Source of the DNA: Gnetum montanum
Taxonomy: Eukaryota; Streptophyta; Gnetopsida; Gnetales; Gnetaceae
NCBI GenBank assembly: GCA_015680685.1
Contig: MNCI01004147.1
Coordinates: forward strand, 417,035 to 481,034
Length of the DNA stretch: 64,000 bases
Direction: 5' to 3'
Part shown: positions 1-11,359 of the stretch, in pieces
How the letters are laid out: each line of letters begins with the position of its first letter
Position numbering within the stretch: position 1 is the stretch's first letter
Notes under the pieces: model-generated
What the model saw: only the letters and a program-made list of their open reading frames with translations
Databases searched by the model: none
Told to the model about the DNA's origin: nothing
Made by a program: the position numbers and the translations under genes

Positions 1-90
1 CTTGGCTCAATGAAGAAACTGTTGTTTCTTCTTAAGGCTTAACTCTTGTGGGGTTTGTTGGGTGAGGAGATAGGTAAGAATGCTACTATA

Positions 91-790
91 CTAGTTTTTC
101 TCCGTGGATGATTGATTATTCACTACACCAACAAAGAGGAATTCATCAGGGAAATGATCAGAAATTAGATACTCATCCTTTTTGTTACCCCATTGCAATC
201 GAGATAAATGATTAGCAACTACATTCTCAATGTCTTTGCAATCAATCATTGTTAAATCGAACTCTTGTAGGATTACAAGCCATCGTATGATACAAGGGCT
301 TACCATTGGCTTATTCATGAGGAACCAGATTGCACTATGATCTGTATGTATATATACTTTATATCCCAATACATAGTGTCTAAACTTTTCTAGTGCAAAC
401 ACTACAGCCATTAATTCTTTCTCTATGGTAGTGTATTTAAGTTGTGCACCATCGATACTTCTACTTGCACAGTGGATGTAATAAGGACACTTCTAGTCAT
501 CTAACTATGTAAGTACAGATCCTAAGGCATAGTTGGACACATTAGTCATGATATGGAATGGTTTGGACCAATCAGGAGCTTGTAAAATGGGTGTTTCTAC
601 TAGCTTTTTTTTCAGAGTTTGGAAAGCTAATTCACATTCCCTAGTCCATTTGAAAGATATGTCCTTTTTCGTTAATTCTAGCAATGGTTTGGCAACCTTT
701 GAAAAGTTCTCAATAAATCTCCTATAGTATCCAGTGTGTCCAAGGAATGATCGAATATCTTTGACAGTTTCTAGTTGACAGGTAATTCCT
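91..790 (-). pseudogene. M1 pol remnant: RNase H and 3' part of RT
   Basis: The minus strand from about 790 to 91 encodes the RT thumb/connection region (similar to the P protein over KTVKDI...GYYRRFIENFSK) and RNase H. The RNase H part (411-91) begins MAVVFALEKFRHYVLGYK and contains the HTDHSAI motif typical of gypsy RNase H, followed by SRLQWGN-type sequence leading toward integrase. The active-site half of RT is deleted at about 780-800. Stops and frame changes (for example between 411 and 533) make it a pseudogene. Product if intact: reverse transcriptase/RNase H of a Ty3/gypsy retrotransposon. Confidence 0.85.
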
Positions 791-1272
791 AGGGTCTATT
801 CCAGTTAATTCAGGATATGACCAAGTGAAGGCTTTTCACCATATATTTATCACCTTCAGCAGTCTCTCTTTTTGTTTCAGAGCAAGCTTCGCATTAATAA
901 TTATCGATCTTCCATTTTTAAGGAACATGTATTCCCTACCGATGGGCAATGGCTTCAGCTCGAGGGGCTTCTACTTAAATTTCGCAGGGATTTTCAACTT
1001 CCCCCAGTTGATATTTTCAAGGCTAAGACTCGAAAGTTGGCGGTGGACTTGCTCTAATGCGTCTATGCTATCAATGTAAGTGCAAGTCAAACCCTCAGTT
1101 GGTTCCATGCATATATTGAACTGCTTTCTTGATCAGTTGTCAGCCACTAGCTGCCTTCCTATCATGTGGCTGCTACATACATGCATCTTTGTATGTTGAT
1201 CACTTGTGCACACTAATTGCATGTAGGTAGTGCTAAACTTTGCACAAACCATGACCTTTGCACACAATTACC

Positions 1273-1850
1273 TCATGTGTCATTGTATGTGATGCATGAA
1301 AATTTCTTCTTCTCAATCTTTCTGAATGTATTGTCCTTTGATATTTCTAGGAAAAGATTGTGGATTCCTAGGCATGTGTTGATGGTGCTTAGCCATGCCT
1401 TTTCCATTATGATTGGGAAGTCCCCCTTACCATTGTTCACCTGAATCACGAGCAAGTCAGCTGGGTACAACCATCCATAAATAGTGGTAATAATGTCAAC
1501 AACTAGTCCCAATGGGATAGTGATGGACTGGTCGGCCAACTCTAGACGGATGTTACTCTTTTTCAATGGTGGTAGGTTCTAGGCCTTGTACATTTCTTGA
1601 GAGATTAAATTGACACCAGAACCTGAATCCAAAAGAGCTTTGCATGGCTCATTCCTAGAAATTTGTAAGTATATCAAAGAACTCCCAGGATCAGAGAATT
1701 TCCTAGAAAGATAACTATCTTTGATCCAATCAGTGATGGCATGTGTTAGCATGACTATATGCATTGAGTGCAGTGGTTGGGTTGAAGAAGGCTTCGAAGT
1801 TTTGATTGATACTGAGGCGTCTAAGGAATTAGCTACTTGTGATTGCAAGG
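1273..1850 (-). pseudogene. M1 retropepsin-like protease remnant
   Basis: The minus strand from about 1850 to 1273 has the gypsy aspartic protease segment. Residues NEPCKALLDSGSGVNLIS contain the DSG catalytic triplet, followed by a DQSITIPLGLV stretch and FPIIMEKAWLS. The same order occurs in P (7558-8130) and, with the active site lost, in E (58186-58563). The frame is broken near 1570-1579, where a stop replaces the tryptophan codon of the Tyr-Lys-Ala-Trp stretch. The product would cleave the Gag-Pol polyprotein. Confidence 0.85.
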
Positions 1851-2003
1851 GCTTGGTTGGACTATTGGTTCTAAAGAAAGGTCTTTTCTTTATGCAATTA
1901 TCGAAACCAACAGTAGGTTGAGAGTTAACAGCCCTTATGGCATTACGTTGCTGCGACTAGGTAGGGAGTTCACCTTGCATTGCAGGAGTAGGTGGTAGTG
2001 GAG

Positions 2004-4050
2004 CTATTGGTGGAAGAGATGTGGCCAAATGAGAAGGATGATATGCTTGTGGAATATCACCCCTAGAAGAGAAAGTCCCATAATACTCGCGGGCTTGGTA
2101 GTGATGTTGAGGAGTATCGTGACCAATAGAATCAAGTGGAGAGATTGAGTGCTGAACGTAATATCCATATGGGTTAAGTTGCTAGTAAGGATACTGTTGC
2201 CTTGGTGGTGGCATTCCCCATGATTGTGGGTGCTGCCACTGTTGATATCGCTCAATTGGTTGTGATGGAGTTCCACTTGGGTAATATGTTAAGGGTTTGT
2301 GGAATTGTCTTGGGTTACCTTGGGGGTAAGGTAACCTTCGGGGTGTTTACCCATTGTTCAATCGTGGGTAGAGTGCATACACCCCAGAGTCCTATAGATG
2401 TGAGATTACAGGGCAACATCCCTTAGGATGGTCATATTGACATATCTCGCATTCACTATCATTCTCTATTTTCAAATCCACAACCTCTTCAATGATGGCA
2501 ACTTTGCCCTTACCCTTGCTACGTGCATGTTTAGCTTCTCTCTTTTTCCTTTTTTAACTACCTTGCTCTCTAAACTCCTCTACTAATTTAAGAACAATTT
2601 GAAATCTATTATCTAAGGAATCCCACATTTGGTCTACCTTTGCCGATACTTCTAATGTCAACTTTTGGATAGGCAAAGTTTTCCTATTCACCATCTCTTC
2701 GAGTGGTGACTCTTCTTCATCCTCACAAAATCTTACTCCCCTCTTCTAGAGGGAAGGATCTCTATTATACTCTTCTACACTTTCTCTCTTCTGTAGCTCA
2801 CCTTCTTCCTTAGCAACTTGCTCCAATAGTCTTTGAATTTGATGGGACCTAAGCTCAAATAGTCTTCCTTAGGCATAAGTCCCAAGGGTTCTTCTCGTTT
2901 CATGCCTAAGCCCATCTACTAGATGGCGCAGTTGATCCCTTTGCAAATAACCATGGCTAGGAAAATGATGTAACAATGCATAGTATCGGCCCATGGCAGC
3001 ATCCAAGGGTTCATGTCCTCCTTATGTCCATCCTTGGATTTTCTTTCACAAGTTAGACACTCGGGAGTAAATTTGGTACTTGTCATTGAACAGTTTTAAC
3101 ATAGTACTCCACCTACAAATGGATTCCAGTTCTAAGGACCGATACCAGCCTTTCGCTTCTTTAACTAATGTTTGTGGGAATAACTTAAGTTTTTTCCGTT
3201 CGTTCTCTATGTTTTGTAAGGCACACGCATCATGGAATGCTTGTAAGTGATTCTGAAGATCAGCGTTGTATCCCCCTTCAAATCGTGGGATGTTGTTCAT
3301 ATCTAATCTCTTGATCCTACTATCTTTTTGGTGCCTTGTTGGAATTCTAACAGCCTTAATTATGTCTAAGATACTTCGAGTAGTGAGTAGGGGTTCATCG
3401 TGATCATCTCGTCCATGGTGTCTATGATGCCTACTTTGTTCCCTACCCTACCTTCTTTTATGTTGTGATTCTCTAGAGTGCCCTCGTCCCCTTTCCTAGC
3501 TGTTTCATTTATGACTTCCACTTTGCCTACCTTTACCCCCATGGTCTTTTTCTTTATGACTATGTCCAGATACTGAAGGAGAGGGTGAAGGAGATGATGA
3601 AGGTGAAGAAGAAGGAGAACCATCACCATCATGGTGTTTACTACCTTCTCTTCGGTGGTCTCGACCTCGATCGTGATTACAATCAGAATGTTCACCTTTA
3701 TCATGTGTCCATGTCCCTTTTTTAGACCCTTTGTGCCCATGGGTATCGGAACCTAGGTTATGAATAGTGGAATGAAGGTTTTGATACACAACCCCTTGGC
3801 CAAAGTTAAGGGGAGGAACATCATTGTGTGGGCGAATGCCTGAGGCAGGTTCACCACCCTCATTTTCACTTAAGACATGTGAGACATCTTGGAACCACTT
3901 ATCCTTTAAAGACTTATGATGTCTCTCCTGTTGCAAGTCCATTTGATGTTGTGCCTCCGTGGGATGGTATTCTCTCAATTCATGGTCTTGCACAACATAT
4001 TCTGTGTGTAAGTGCTACATGCCAATTCGTGTAAGAGCATGAAGAAGCAT
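2004..4050 (-). pseudogene. M1 gag remnant
   Basis: The minus strand starts at an ATG at 4050 (MLLHALTRIG, then a TAG) and runs through a charged Arg/Ser/His-rich region (3993-3505, with a Ser-Pro run near 3600), the Retrotrans_gag core (3300-3046, with LPRFEGGY-like N terminus and KGWYRSLELES) and a zinc-knuckle segment at about 2455-2415, then a Pro/Gln/His/Tyr-rich tail to about 2004. Several stops break it. The same domain order is visible in P, A and B. If intact, it would build the virus-like particle in the cytoplasm. Confidence 0.82.
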
Positions 4051-4177
4051 GCTTGGGACTGAATGATTGGGAGGCAACACTATGTTACCTTTTAAGTCTC
4101 ACTAATGTAGTTGTTCATCTTGATGGAGGATAAAGGCAAAGTCTAGTATATACTCATCGGGATGAATATATACCACT

Positions 4178-4983
4178 TGATGAACCGTGATATCGCATCT
4201 GCGATATTGCATCAACCATGCGATGTCAGATACCTGATATCGCGATCCGTCTCCTTGCCTATAAATAAGAGGCGATGCCCTTGGTTTCCACATTAGAAAG
4301 TTAGTCCCTTAGCCAAACTCTTTCCATTTCTTCTCCCCAGAGTTAGAATTATTTCTGCGTGCCCGCAGTAGGAGTCATACAATGAACGGATCTTTATTCG
4401 AGCATTGTGTACCTGAGCACACTTTGTGTACGGTAATAAAGATGAACTTTATGATAAACCTTGCAGCATATAGAATAGATTAATTAGCATTAATTATTAT
4501 TTAATTTTTTCCTAGTTGATTAATGATTTCTCTCACCCTACAACTTTCTTAGTTAAATACACTCAGTACGACCGCTTCGAGCATGTGTGTAGCACTTGGT
4601 AACCCAATGACGATTAGCATTTGGTAATCCCAACAGCGTTGAACTAGTTTAGGATGTGTACAGCAAGTGGGAACGGATACTGATGTTAGGAATAATTAGA
4701 ACTTAGTTAATGAGTAGTTAAATTAGATTAGTTACTTAGTTATCTCTTTCCCCCTCCTTACTAGCGCAGGATATAAAACACATAAAAGCCATAAACATCA
4801 TATGCCTCGAGCTTACTTAACCATACAACCATGATATACAAGTAAGTTTGGGAAGATAATGATTAACCAACCCATTATTGTTCCACAAAGGCGCATAGGC
4901 ACTTAGTCTTTGGAATTCGACCGGATCGTGCGTGAAACGCTGGTATTCGTATGGTTGAGCATAGGGTACCTCACCACTCATCA
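4178..4983 (+). repeat. 5' LTR of P
   Basis: Starts TGATGAACC and ends CTCATCA, giving the TGATGA...TCATCA inverted ends seen in all LTRs of this group here. U3 holds a cluster of GATATC-like motifs (4190-4250) just upstream of a TATA box (TATAAATA, 4260-4267). A second copy at 13123-13929 ends the element. Followed after one base by the primer-binding site. Confidence 0.93.
4260..4267 (+). promoter_or_regulatory. TATA box of the P 5' LTR
   Basis: CCTATAAATAAGAGG, about 80 nt into the LTR, directly after the GATATC-rich stretch. The same CTATAAATA(A/T) core follows the same kind of stretch in M1, A, B and C LTRs, although one B copy reads CTATTAGTA. Expected to start retrotransposon transcription. 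Confidence 0.7.
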
Positions 4984-4984
4984 T

Positions 4985-5002
4985 TGGTGTTGCTGTTGGG
5001 GA
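4985..5002 (+). other. Primer-binding site of P
   Basis: TGGTGTTGCTGTTGGGGA, one base after the LTR. It resembles the TGGCGCCGTTGCCGGGGA site of Athila-type elements, complementary to the 3' end of tRNA-Asp (family recognised from memory). Equivalent sites stand at 14154-14171 (minus), 16482-16499 (minus), 38710, 46566 and 56728. Confidence 0.75.
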
Positions 5003-5349
5003 TTTAGTTGTTTGTGTGCTAAGTAAAACTTAGGAAATCATTTACATCATTGGAATGAACCCTTAGGGTTGGCTATGGAAAAGATAATAGTACATTGCAC
5101 ACTGAATAAGAGAAGATGTTTTCTTCTTCGCATAAAAGCACTTCACCGCCTAGGACTAACACAAGAAGCAATCAGCGGCATGATACACATGACGTTGATC
5201 TACCAATCCCTCAACAGTTTCATGTGGTATATATTCATCCCAATGAATATGTACCCGACTTCACCTTTATTCTCCATCAAGACAAATAGCTGCATTAACG
5301 TGACTTGGAAGGTAACATAGTGTTACCTCCCAACCATTTAGTCCCAAGT
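5003..5349 (+). other. Leader of P
   Basis: Untranslated leader between primer-binding site and gag. It holds no convincing gene; the small open frame at 5069-5320 has no counterpart in relatives. Its middle is the reverse complement of M1's split leader (13930-14153 and 4102-4177), which proves the nested insertion. Confidence 0.6.
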
Positions 5350-7158
5350 ATGCTTCTTCGTGCTCTCAAACGAATAGGCATGCAACACTTACACACAAAA
5401 TACATTGCACAGGACTATGATTCAAGAGACTATCATCCCATAGAGGCACAACATCAAAGGAATTTGTAACAGGAGAGACACCATAAGTCCTTGAAGGGAA
5501 AATGGTCCAAGGATTCCCCCCACGTTTTAAGCGAAATTGAGGATGATGAACTTGCCTTAGGTAGTCTCCCACATAACGATGTTTCTCCCCTTGACTTTGG
5601 CCAAGGGGTTGTGTATCAGAACCTTCATTCTACTATTCACAACCCAGGTGTTGATACCAATGGACACAAAGTGTCCAAAAAAGGAATAAGGACACATGAC
5701 AAAGGTGGGCATTCTGATCGCAATTGCGATCGAGGTAGAGACCACCGAAGAGAAGGTAGTAGACACCATCATGATGGCAGTTCTCCTTCTTCTTCACCGT
5801 CATCATCTCCTTCACCCTCTCCTTTAGTGTCCAGACGCAATCATAAGGAAAAAGATTGTGAGGATAAGCGCAAGCAAAGTGGAAGTCATAGACGAAATAG
5901 CCAAGATAGAGGACGGGGGCACTCTAGGGAATCATGCCATAAAGGAAGAGAGAGTAGGGAACATCATGGGTACCATAGACACCATAAATGAGATGATCAT
6001 GATGAACCCCTACTCGCTACTCAGAGCATGCTAGACATAACAAAGGCTATGAGAGTTCCAACAAGGTACCAGAAAGATAGTAGGATCAAGAGGTTAGATA
6101 TGAATAACATCCCACGATTTGAAGGGGGATATAACGCTGATCCTCAAAATCACTTACAAGCATTTCATAATGCGTGTGCTTTGCAAAACATAAAAAACGA
6201 GTGGCAAAAACTTAAGTTATTTTCATGGATATTAGTAAAAGAAGCTAAAAGCTAGTACCAGTCCTTAGAACTGGAATCCATTCGTAGGTGGAGTACTATG
6301 TTAAAATTGTTCAATGATAAGTACCAAATGTACTCCCAGATGTCTAACCTGTGAAAGCAAATCCAAGGATGGAAACAAGGAAGTCATGAACCCTTGGATG
6401 CTGCCATGGGCCGTTACTATGCACTATTACATCGTTGTCCTGGCCATGGTTATTCGCAACGGGATCAACTACGCCATCTCGTAGATGGGCTTAGGCATGA
6501 AACAAGAAGAACCCTTGGGACTTATGCCCAAGGAAGGTTATTTGAGCTTAGGTCCCATCAAATTCATAGACTATTGGAGCAAGTTGCTAAGGAAGAAGGT
6601 GAGCTACGAAAGAGAGAGAGTACAAAAGAATATAACCAAGATCCCTCCCTTCGAAAGAAGGGAGTAAGATTTTGTGAGGATGAGGAAGAGTCACCACTCA
6701 AAGAGATGGTGAATAGGAAAACCTTGCCTATCCAAAAGTTAGCATCAGAAGTATCGGCAAAGGTAGACCAAATGTGGGACTCCCTGGATAGTAGGTTTCA
6801 AATTATTCTCAAAGTATTAGAGGAGTCTAGAGAGCGAGGTAGTAATTGTGACAAAAGAAAAAAGAGAGAAGCAAAAAATGCACATAACAAAGGTAAGGGT
6901 AAAGTTGCTATTAATGAAGAGGTTGTGGACTCAGATACAGATGATGATAGTGGATGCGAGATATGTCAATACAACCATCCTAAGGGATGTTGCCCTGTGA
7001 TCTCACATCTGTGGGAGTCTAGGTTATATCCACTTAATCCACGTTTAAACAAATGGCAAACATCCCGACGGTTACCTTATCCCCAAGGTAACCCAAGGCA
7101 ATTCCACCAACCTTTAACGTATTATCCAAGTGGAACTCCACCACAACCAATTAAGTAA
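5350..7158 (+). pseudogene. P gag remnant
   Basis: First plausible start is the ATG at 5350 (MLLRALKRIGMQHLHTKY), matching M1's start at 4050. Order: N-terminal region, a stop at 5476-5478, Arg/Ser/His-rich region with a Ser/Pro run (5780-5830), Retrotrans_gag core (6085-6480, NNIPRFEGGY ... TMLKLFNDKYQ), coiled Glu/Lys/Arg-rich region, and a zinc knuckle at about 6955-6995 of the form CX2CX3HX4C (CEICQYNHPKGCCP). Its tail is Pro/Gln/His/Tyr-rich. Stops at 5476, 5989, 6253 and later, plus the loss of a start for the core, make it non-functional. Confidence 0.83.
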
Positions 7159-7557
7159 CATCAATAGTGGCAGCACCCACAATCATGGGAAATGCCACCA
7201 CCAAGGCAACAATATCCTTACCAACAACCTAACCCATATGGATATTATGTGTAACATCCAATCTCTCCACGTGACTCTATTGGTCACGTTACTCCCCAAC
7301 ATTACTACCAAGCCCATGAGTACTATAGGACTCCCTCTCCTAGGGGCGATATTCCACAAGTGTACCATCCTTCCAATCTGGCCACATCTCTCCCACCAAT
7401 AACTCAATTACCACCTACTCCAGCAATGCAAAGTGAACTCCCTACTCAGCCGCAGCAACGCAATGCTGCAAGGGCTATTAATCCTCAACTTATTATTAGT
7501 TATGACAACCGTATGAAGAAATGACCTTTCTTCAGAACCAACAGTCCAACCAAGCCT

Positions 7558-8247
7558 TTGCAATCACAAGCGGCTAAGTCTTTGGACATCTCTATATCAA
7601 ATAAAGCTTCAAAGCCCCCTTCGAGCCTAACACCACATTCAACGCATACGGTCATGTTAACACATGTCGTTACAGATTGGATAAAAGATGGCCACCTTCC
7701 TAGGAAATTCTCTAATCCTGGGAGTCCCTTGATATATCTACAAATTGCTAAAAATGAGCCATGCAAAGCTCTTTTGGATTCAGGTTCTGGTGTCAACCTA
7801 ATATCCCAAGAAATGTACAAGGCCTGGAACTTACCCCCATTAAAAAAGAGCAACATCCATTTAGAGTTGGTCGACCAGTCCATCACTGTTCCCTTGGGAT
7901 TAGTGGAGGACATTATTACCACTATTTGTGAATGGTCGTATCCAGCTGACTTCCTAGTGATTCAAGTAAACAACAGTCAGGGGGATTTCCCAATTATAAT
8001 GGAAAGGGCATGGCTAAGCACTATCGATGCACACCTAGGAATCTGTGATCTTTCCCTAGAAATATCTAAGGAAAATACTTTTAAAAAGATTGAGAAGAAG
8101 AAAGTTCCATGCATCGCGTACAGTGACACAGGGTGTAATTGCATGCAGAGATCATGGGTTGTGCAAAGTTTAACATTGCTTGCATGCAATCAGTGTGCAC
8201 AAGTGATCAATATACAAAGGTGCCTATATGTAATAGCCACACGATAA
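7558..8247 (+). pseudogene. P retropepsin-like protease region
   Basis: An open frame of 229 codons covers the protease. ALLDSGSGVNLIS (about 7770-7810) holds the catalytic Asp in the DSG triplet; ILG-like second motif is represented by FPIIMERAWLSTIDA (about 7987-8030). Usual plant gypsy proteases have DSGAS/T; here the small residue after DSG is Ser-Gly-Val. The end (8140-8247) contains a Cys-rich stretch and YVIATR, a piece also preserved in the gag-only elements A and B. This is the least damaged part of the element. Confidence 0.82.
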
Positions 8248-8399
8248 GAAGACACCCAGTGGCTGATAATTGATCAAGAAAGCAGCTCACTTATATGCAT
8301 GTAACTAACTAAGGGTTTGACTTGTGCCTACATAGATAGCATAGACACATTAGAGCAAGTCCACCACCAACTTCCAAGTCCTAACCTCAAAAACATCAA

Positions 8400-9950
8400 C
8401 TAGGGAAAGTTGGAAATTCCTAAGAAATTTAAACAAGAGCCCCTAGAGCTAAAACCATTGTCCACCAATATGGAGTGCACTTTCCTTAAGAATGGGAAAC
8501 CGGTAATCATCAATGCAAAACCTGCTCTGCAACAAAAAGAGAGTCTGCTAAAGGTAATAAATAAGTGGTCAAAAGCCTTCACCTGGTCATATCCGAAATT
8601 AACTGGAATAGATCCTAGGATATGCTAGCATAGGATTTACACTAACTCCTCCATGAAGCCTTGAAAACATCCACAGGGGCGATTGAACCCAAAGTTAAAG
8701 CAAGTAGTAAAAGAAGAAATCAAATAGCTTCTAAAGGCTGGGTTCATATACCCCATTGCTGATAGCAAATGGATTAGCCCCTTAGTAATTGTGCCTAAAA
8801 AGGGAGGCAAATGGAGGGTGTGCATAGATTTTAGGCTACTAAACATGGCAACATTCAAGGATCATTTTTTGTTGCCATTTGTTGACCAAGTCTTAAACAC
8901 AATCGTAGGGCATCGCTGTTATAATTTTTTGGATGGATATAGCAAATACAACCAAATACAAATAGCCCCAGAAGACCAAGCCAAAACTACATTCACTAGT
9001 CCTTAGGGAACATTTGCATACAAACAAATGTCGTTTGGCTTATGCAAAGCCCCTGCAACATTTCAATGCTTAGTACTAAGTATATTCCAGCAACAGATAG
9101 GAAATGGTGTGGAAGTATTTATGGATGACTTCTCCACTTACGGAGCAAACTTTGATCAAGCCCTGGATCGGTTAAAGCAAGTGATGAAAAGATGTGTAGA
9201 AACTATTTTAAGGCTCAACTGGAAAAAGAGCCATTTGATGGTCCAAGAAGGCGTAGTACTTGGGCATAAAATATCACGTATAGGAATAGAGGTAGACCTT
9301 GAGAAAATCAAAGTCATCCAAGGAATTACCCATCAATCGAAAACTGTCAAAGACATTTGGTCATTCCTTGGACACATTGGCTACTATAGGAGATTCATAG
9401 AGAACTTTTCAAAGATTTCCAAACCATTGGTAGAACTAACAAAAAAGGATGTACCCTTCGAGTGGACCAGGGAGTGCGAACTAGCTTTCCAAACTCTGAA
9501 ACAAAAGCTGGTAGAAACACCCATTCTACAAGCTCCTGACTGGTCCAAACTGTTCCATGTCATGACTGATGCATCCAACTGTGCCTTAGGAGTTGTACTT
9601 ACATAGTTAGATGACCAAAAATGTCCTTATTACATCCACTGTGTAAGTAAAAGTATCACTGGTGCACAACTTAACTACACTACTACAAAAAAAAGAATTA
9701 ATGGCTATAGTGTTTACACTAGAAAAATTTAGACACTATGTATTAGGATACAAAGTATTCATACACATAGATCATAGTGCAATCTGATTCCTCATGAATA
9801 AGCCAATGGTAAGCCCCCATATTATACGATGGCTTGTAATCCTACCAGAGTTCAATTTAATGATCATTGATCACAAAGGCACCAAGAATGTAGTTTCCGA
9901 TCATTTATCTTGATTGTGCTGGGACAATAAAGAGGATGAGTATCAAATTT
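8400..9950 (+). pseudogene. P reverse transcriptase and RNase H
   Basis: RT: VPKKGGKWRVCIDFRLLN (8788-8840), FLDGYSKYNQIQIAPEDQAKTTF (8928-9000), a TAG at 9004, MSFGLCKAPATFQ (9028-9066), active site VFMDDFSTYG (9115-9143), then GYYRRFIENFSK (9380-9416). RNase H: FHVMTDASNCALGVVLT ends at a stop (9605), continues with frame breaks to HTDHSAI-like sequence at about 9760-9785. Catalytic Asp-Asp is retained, so RT chemistry was lost through stops and not through active-site change. Confidence 0.88.
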
Positions 9951-10029
9951 TCGATCATTTCCTTGATGAGTTCCTCTTTGTTGGTGTAGTGAATGACCAA
10001 TCACCCACGGAGACAAACTGGTATAGTAG

Positions 10030-11300
10030 CATTCTTACCTATCTCCTTACCCAACAAACACCACAAGAGCTAGACCTTAAGAAGAAACAATAATTTCTTC
10101 ACAGAGCCAAGTACTTTATGAAGATCAATGGATAAATTTACAAAGTATGTCCCGATGGCTTGGTTCAATGGTGTGTTCCCGATAGAGATCAACTGAGAGT
10201 TCTCCAAGATGCTCATGAGGGCCCTTGTGGTGGTCATTATGTTGGGAGATGAATGGCTATCAAGATCTTGCTTGTAGGTATTAGCTTACCTTGTTCTGGG
10301 ACACCCATCAATTCATCCAATCTTGTGAGCGCTATCAACATGATGGAGGAATGACTGCTAGAATGGAGGATCTGCAACAATAGATTCAATTGTTAGAACC
10401 CTTCAACATTTGGGGAATTGATTTCATGGGGCCCATTACACCAATGTCCAATGGAAAAGATTACATCATAGTTGTCGTAGAATACTTAACAAAATGGGCT
10501 AAAGTAGCTGCCGTTAAAGATTGCACATCATCTATAGCTGCACAATTTGCTCAACAAGTCGTCAACAGGATTGGTGTGCTGCGTGCACTTATTTTAGACA
10601 ATGGTACACACTTTACAGATGCAACTATTCGAAAGTTAATGCAATGCTTAAGGGTTGAGCATAAATTGACTACACCATACCACCCCCAAGCAAACGGTCA
10701 AGCCAAGATCACCAACAGGGAGATTACTAAGATACTGACTAGAACCATTAGCAAGTATAGGTGAGAATGGAGCACTAAGCTGAATGATGCTCTTTGGGCA
10801 TACTGCTCCACATGGAAACTCCCTATAGGCTACTCTCCCTATGAGTTAGTGTATGGAAAACTTCCAATGCTCCCTATCCAAACTGAGCTTCGTACACTAG
10901 CCGCGACATGTGACCTCAACCTTACCCTTGATCTAGCACAAAAACAAAGGTTGATGACTCTTAGCTTGCTAGATGAGAACCAACTAACTACCTTGTCATC
11001 TAATGAATTGCACAAGGCATTTAATAAACAATGTCATGACCTAAAAATTAGGAAAGTTAAGTATCAACCAGGAGATAAGGTTCTCTACTAAAACCCCACA
11101 CATGTGTCACAATGTACCAAATTTCAAACACTGTGGGAAGGACTTTACATTATCTATGCAACTTTTCCTTCATGGGCGATGACCATATATAAACCTAAGA
11201 GTCCAAATAAGAGACTGTTAGTCAACATGCAACAAACAAAACCTTTCCATGACTTTACAGCCAAAACACATGCTACCTATGTAAGTGGGCAACCTTGCTC
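10030..11300 (+). pseudogene. P integrase
   Basis: Zinc-binding HHCC region at 10200-10350 (DAHEGPCGGHYVGR then decayed). Catalytic core 10390-10764: GIDFMGP (first Asp), LILDNGTHF (second Asp), and [16 protein letters not shown], where the third catalytic position, normally Glu after GQ(A/T), reads Lys. A stop follows at 10762. The C-terminal part (10849-11280) has YGKLPMLPIQTEL and YQPGDKVLY, typical of gypsy integrase C-termini. It would insert the cDNA into chromosomes; the Glu-to-Lys change and stops disable it. Confidence 0.85.
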
Positions 11301-11359
11301 ATTATTTTGGATCTCCTCCTTCCAACTCAATCATGGGGGAGATGGCCACCTCTGCTAAC

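Noticed and set aside
825-1079. Plus-strand frames at 825-1079 and 872-1057
   Set aside because: They are reverse-strand shadows of the M1 PR-RT linker.
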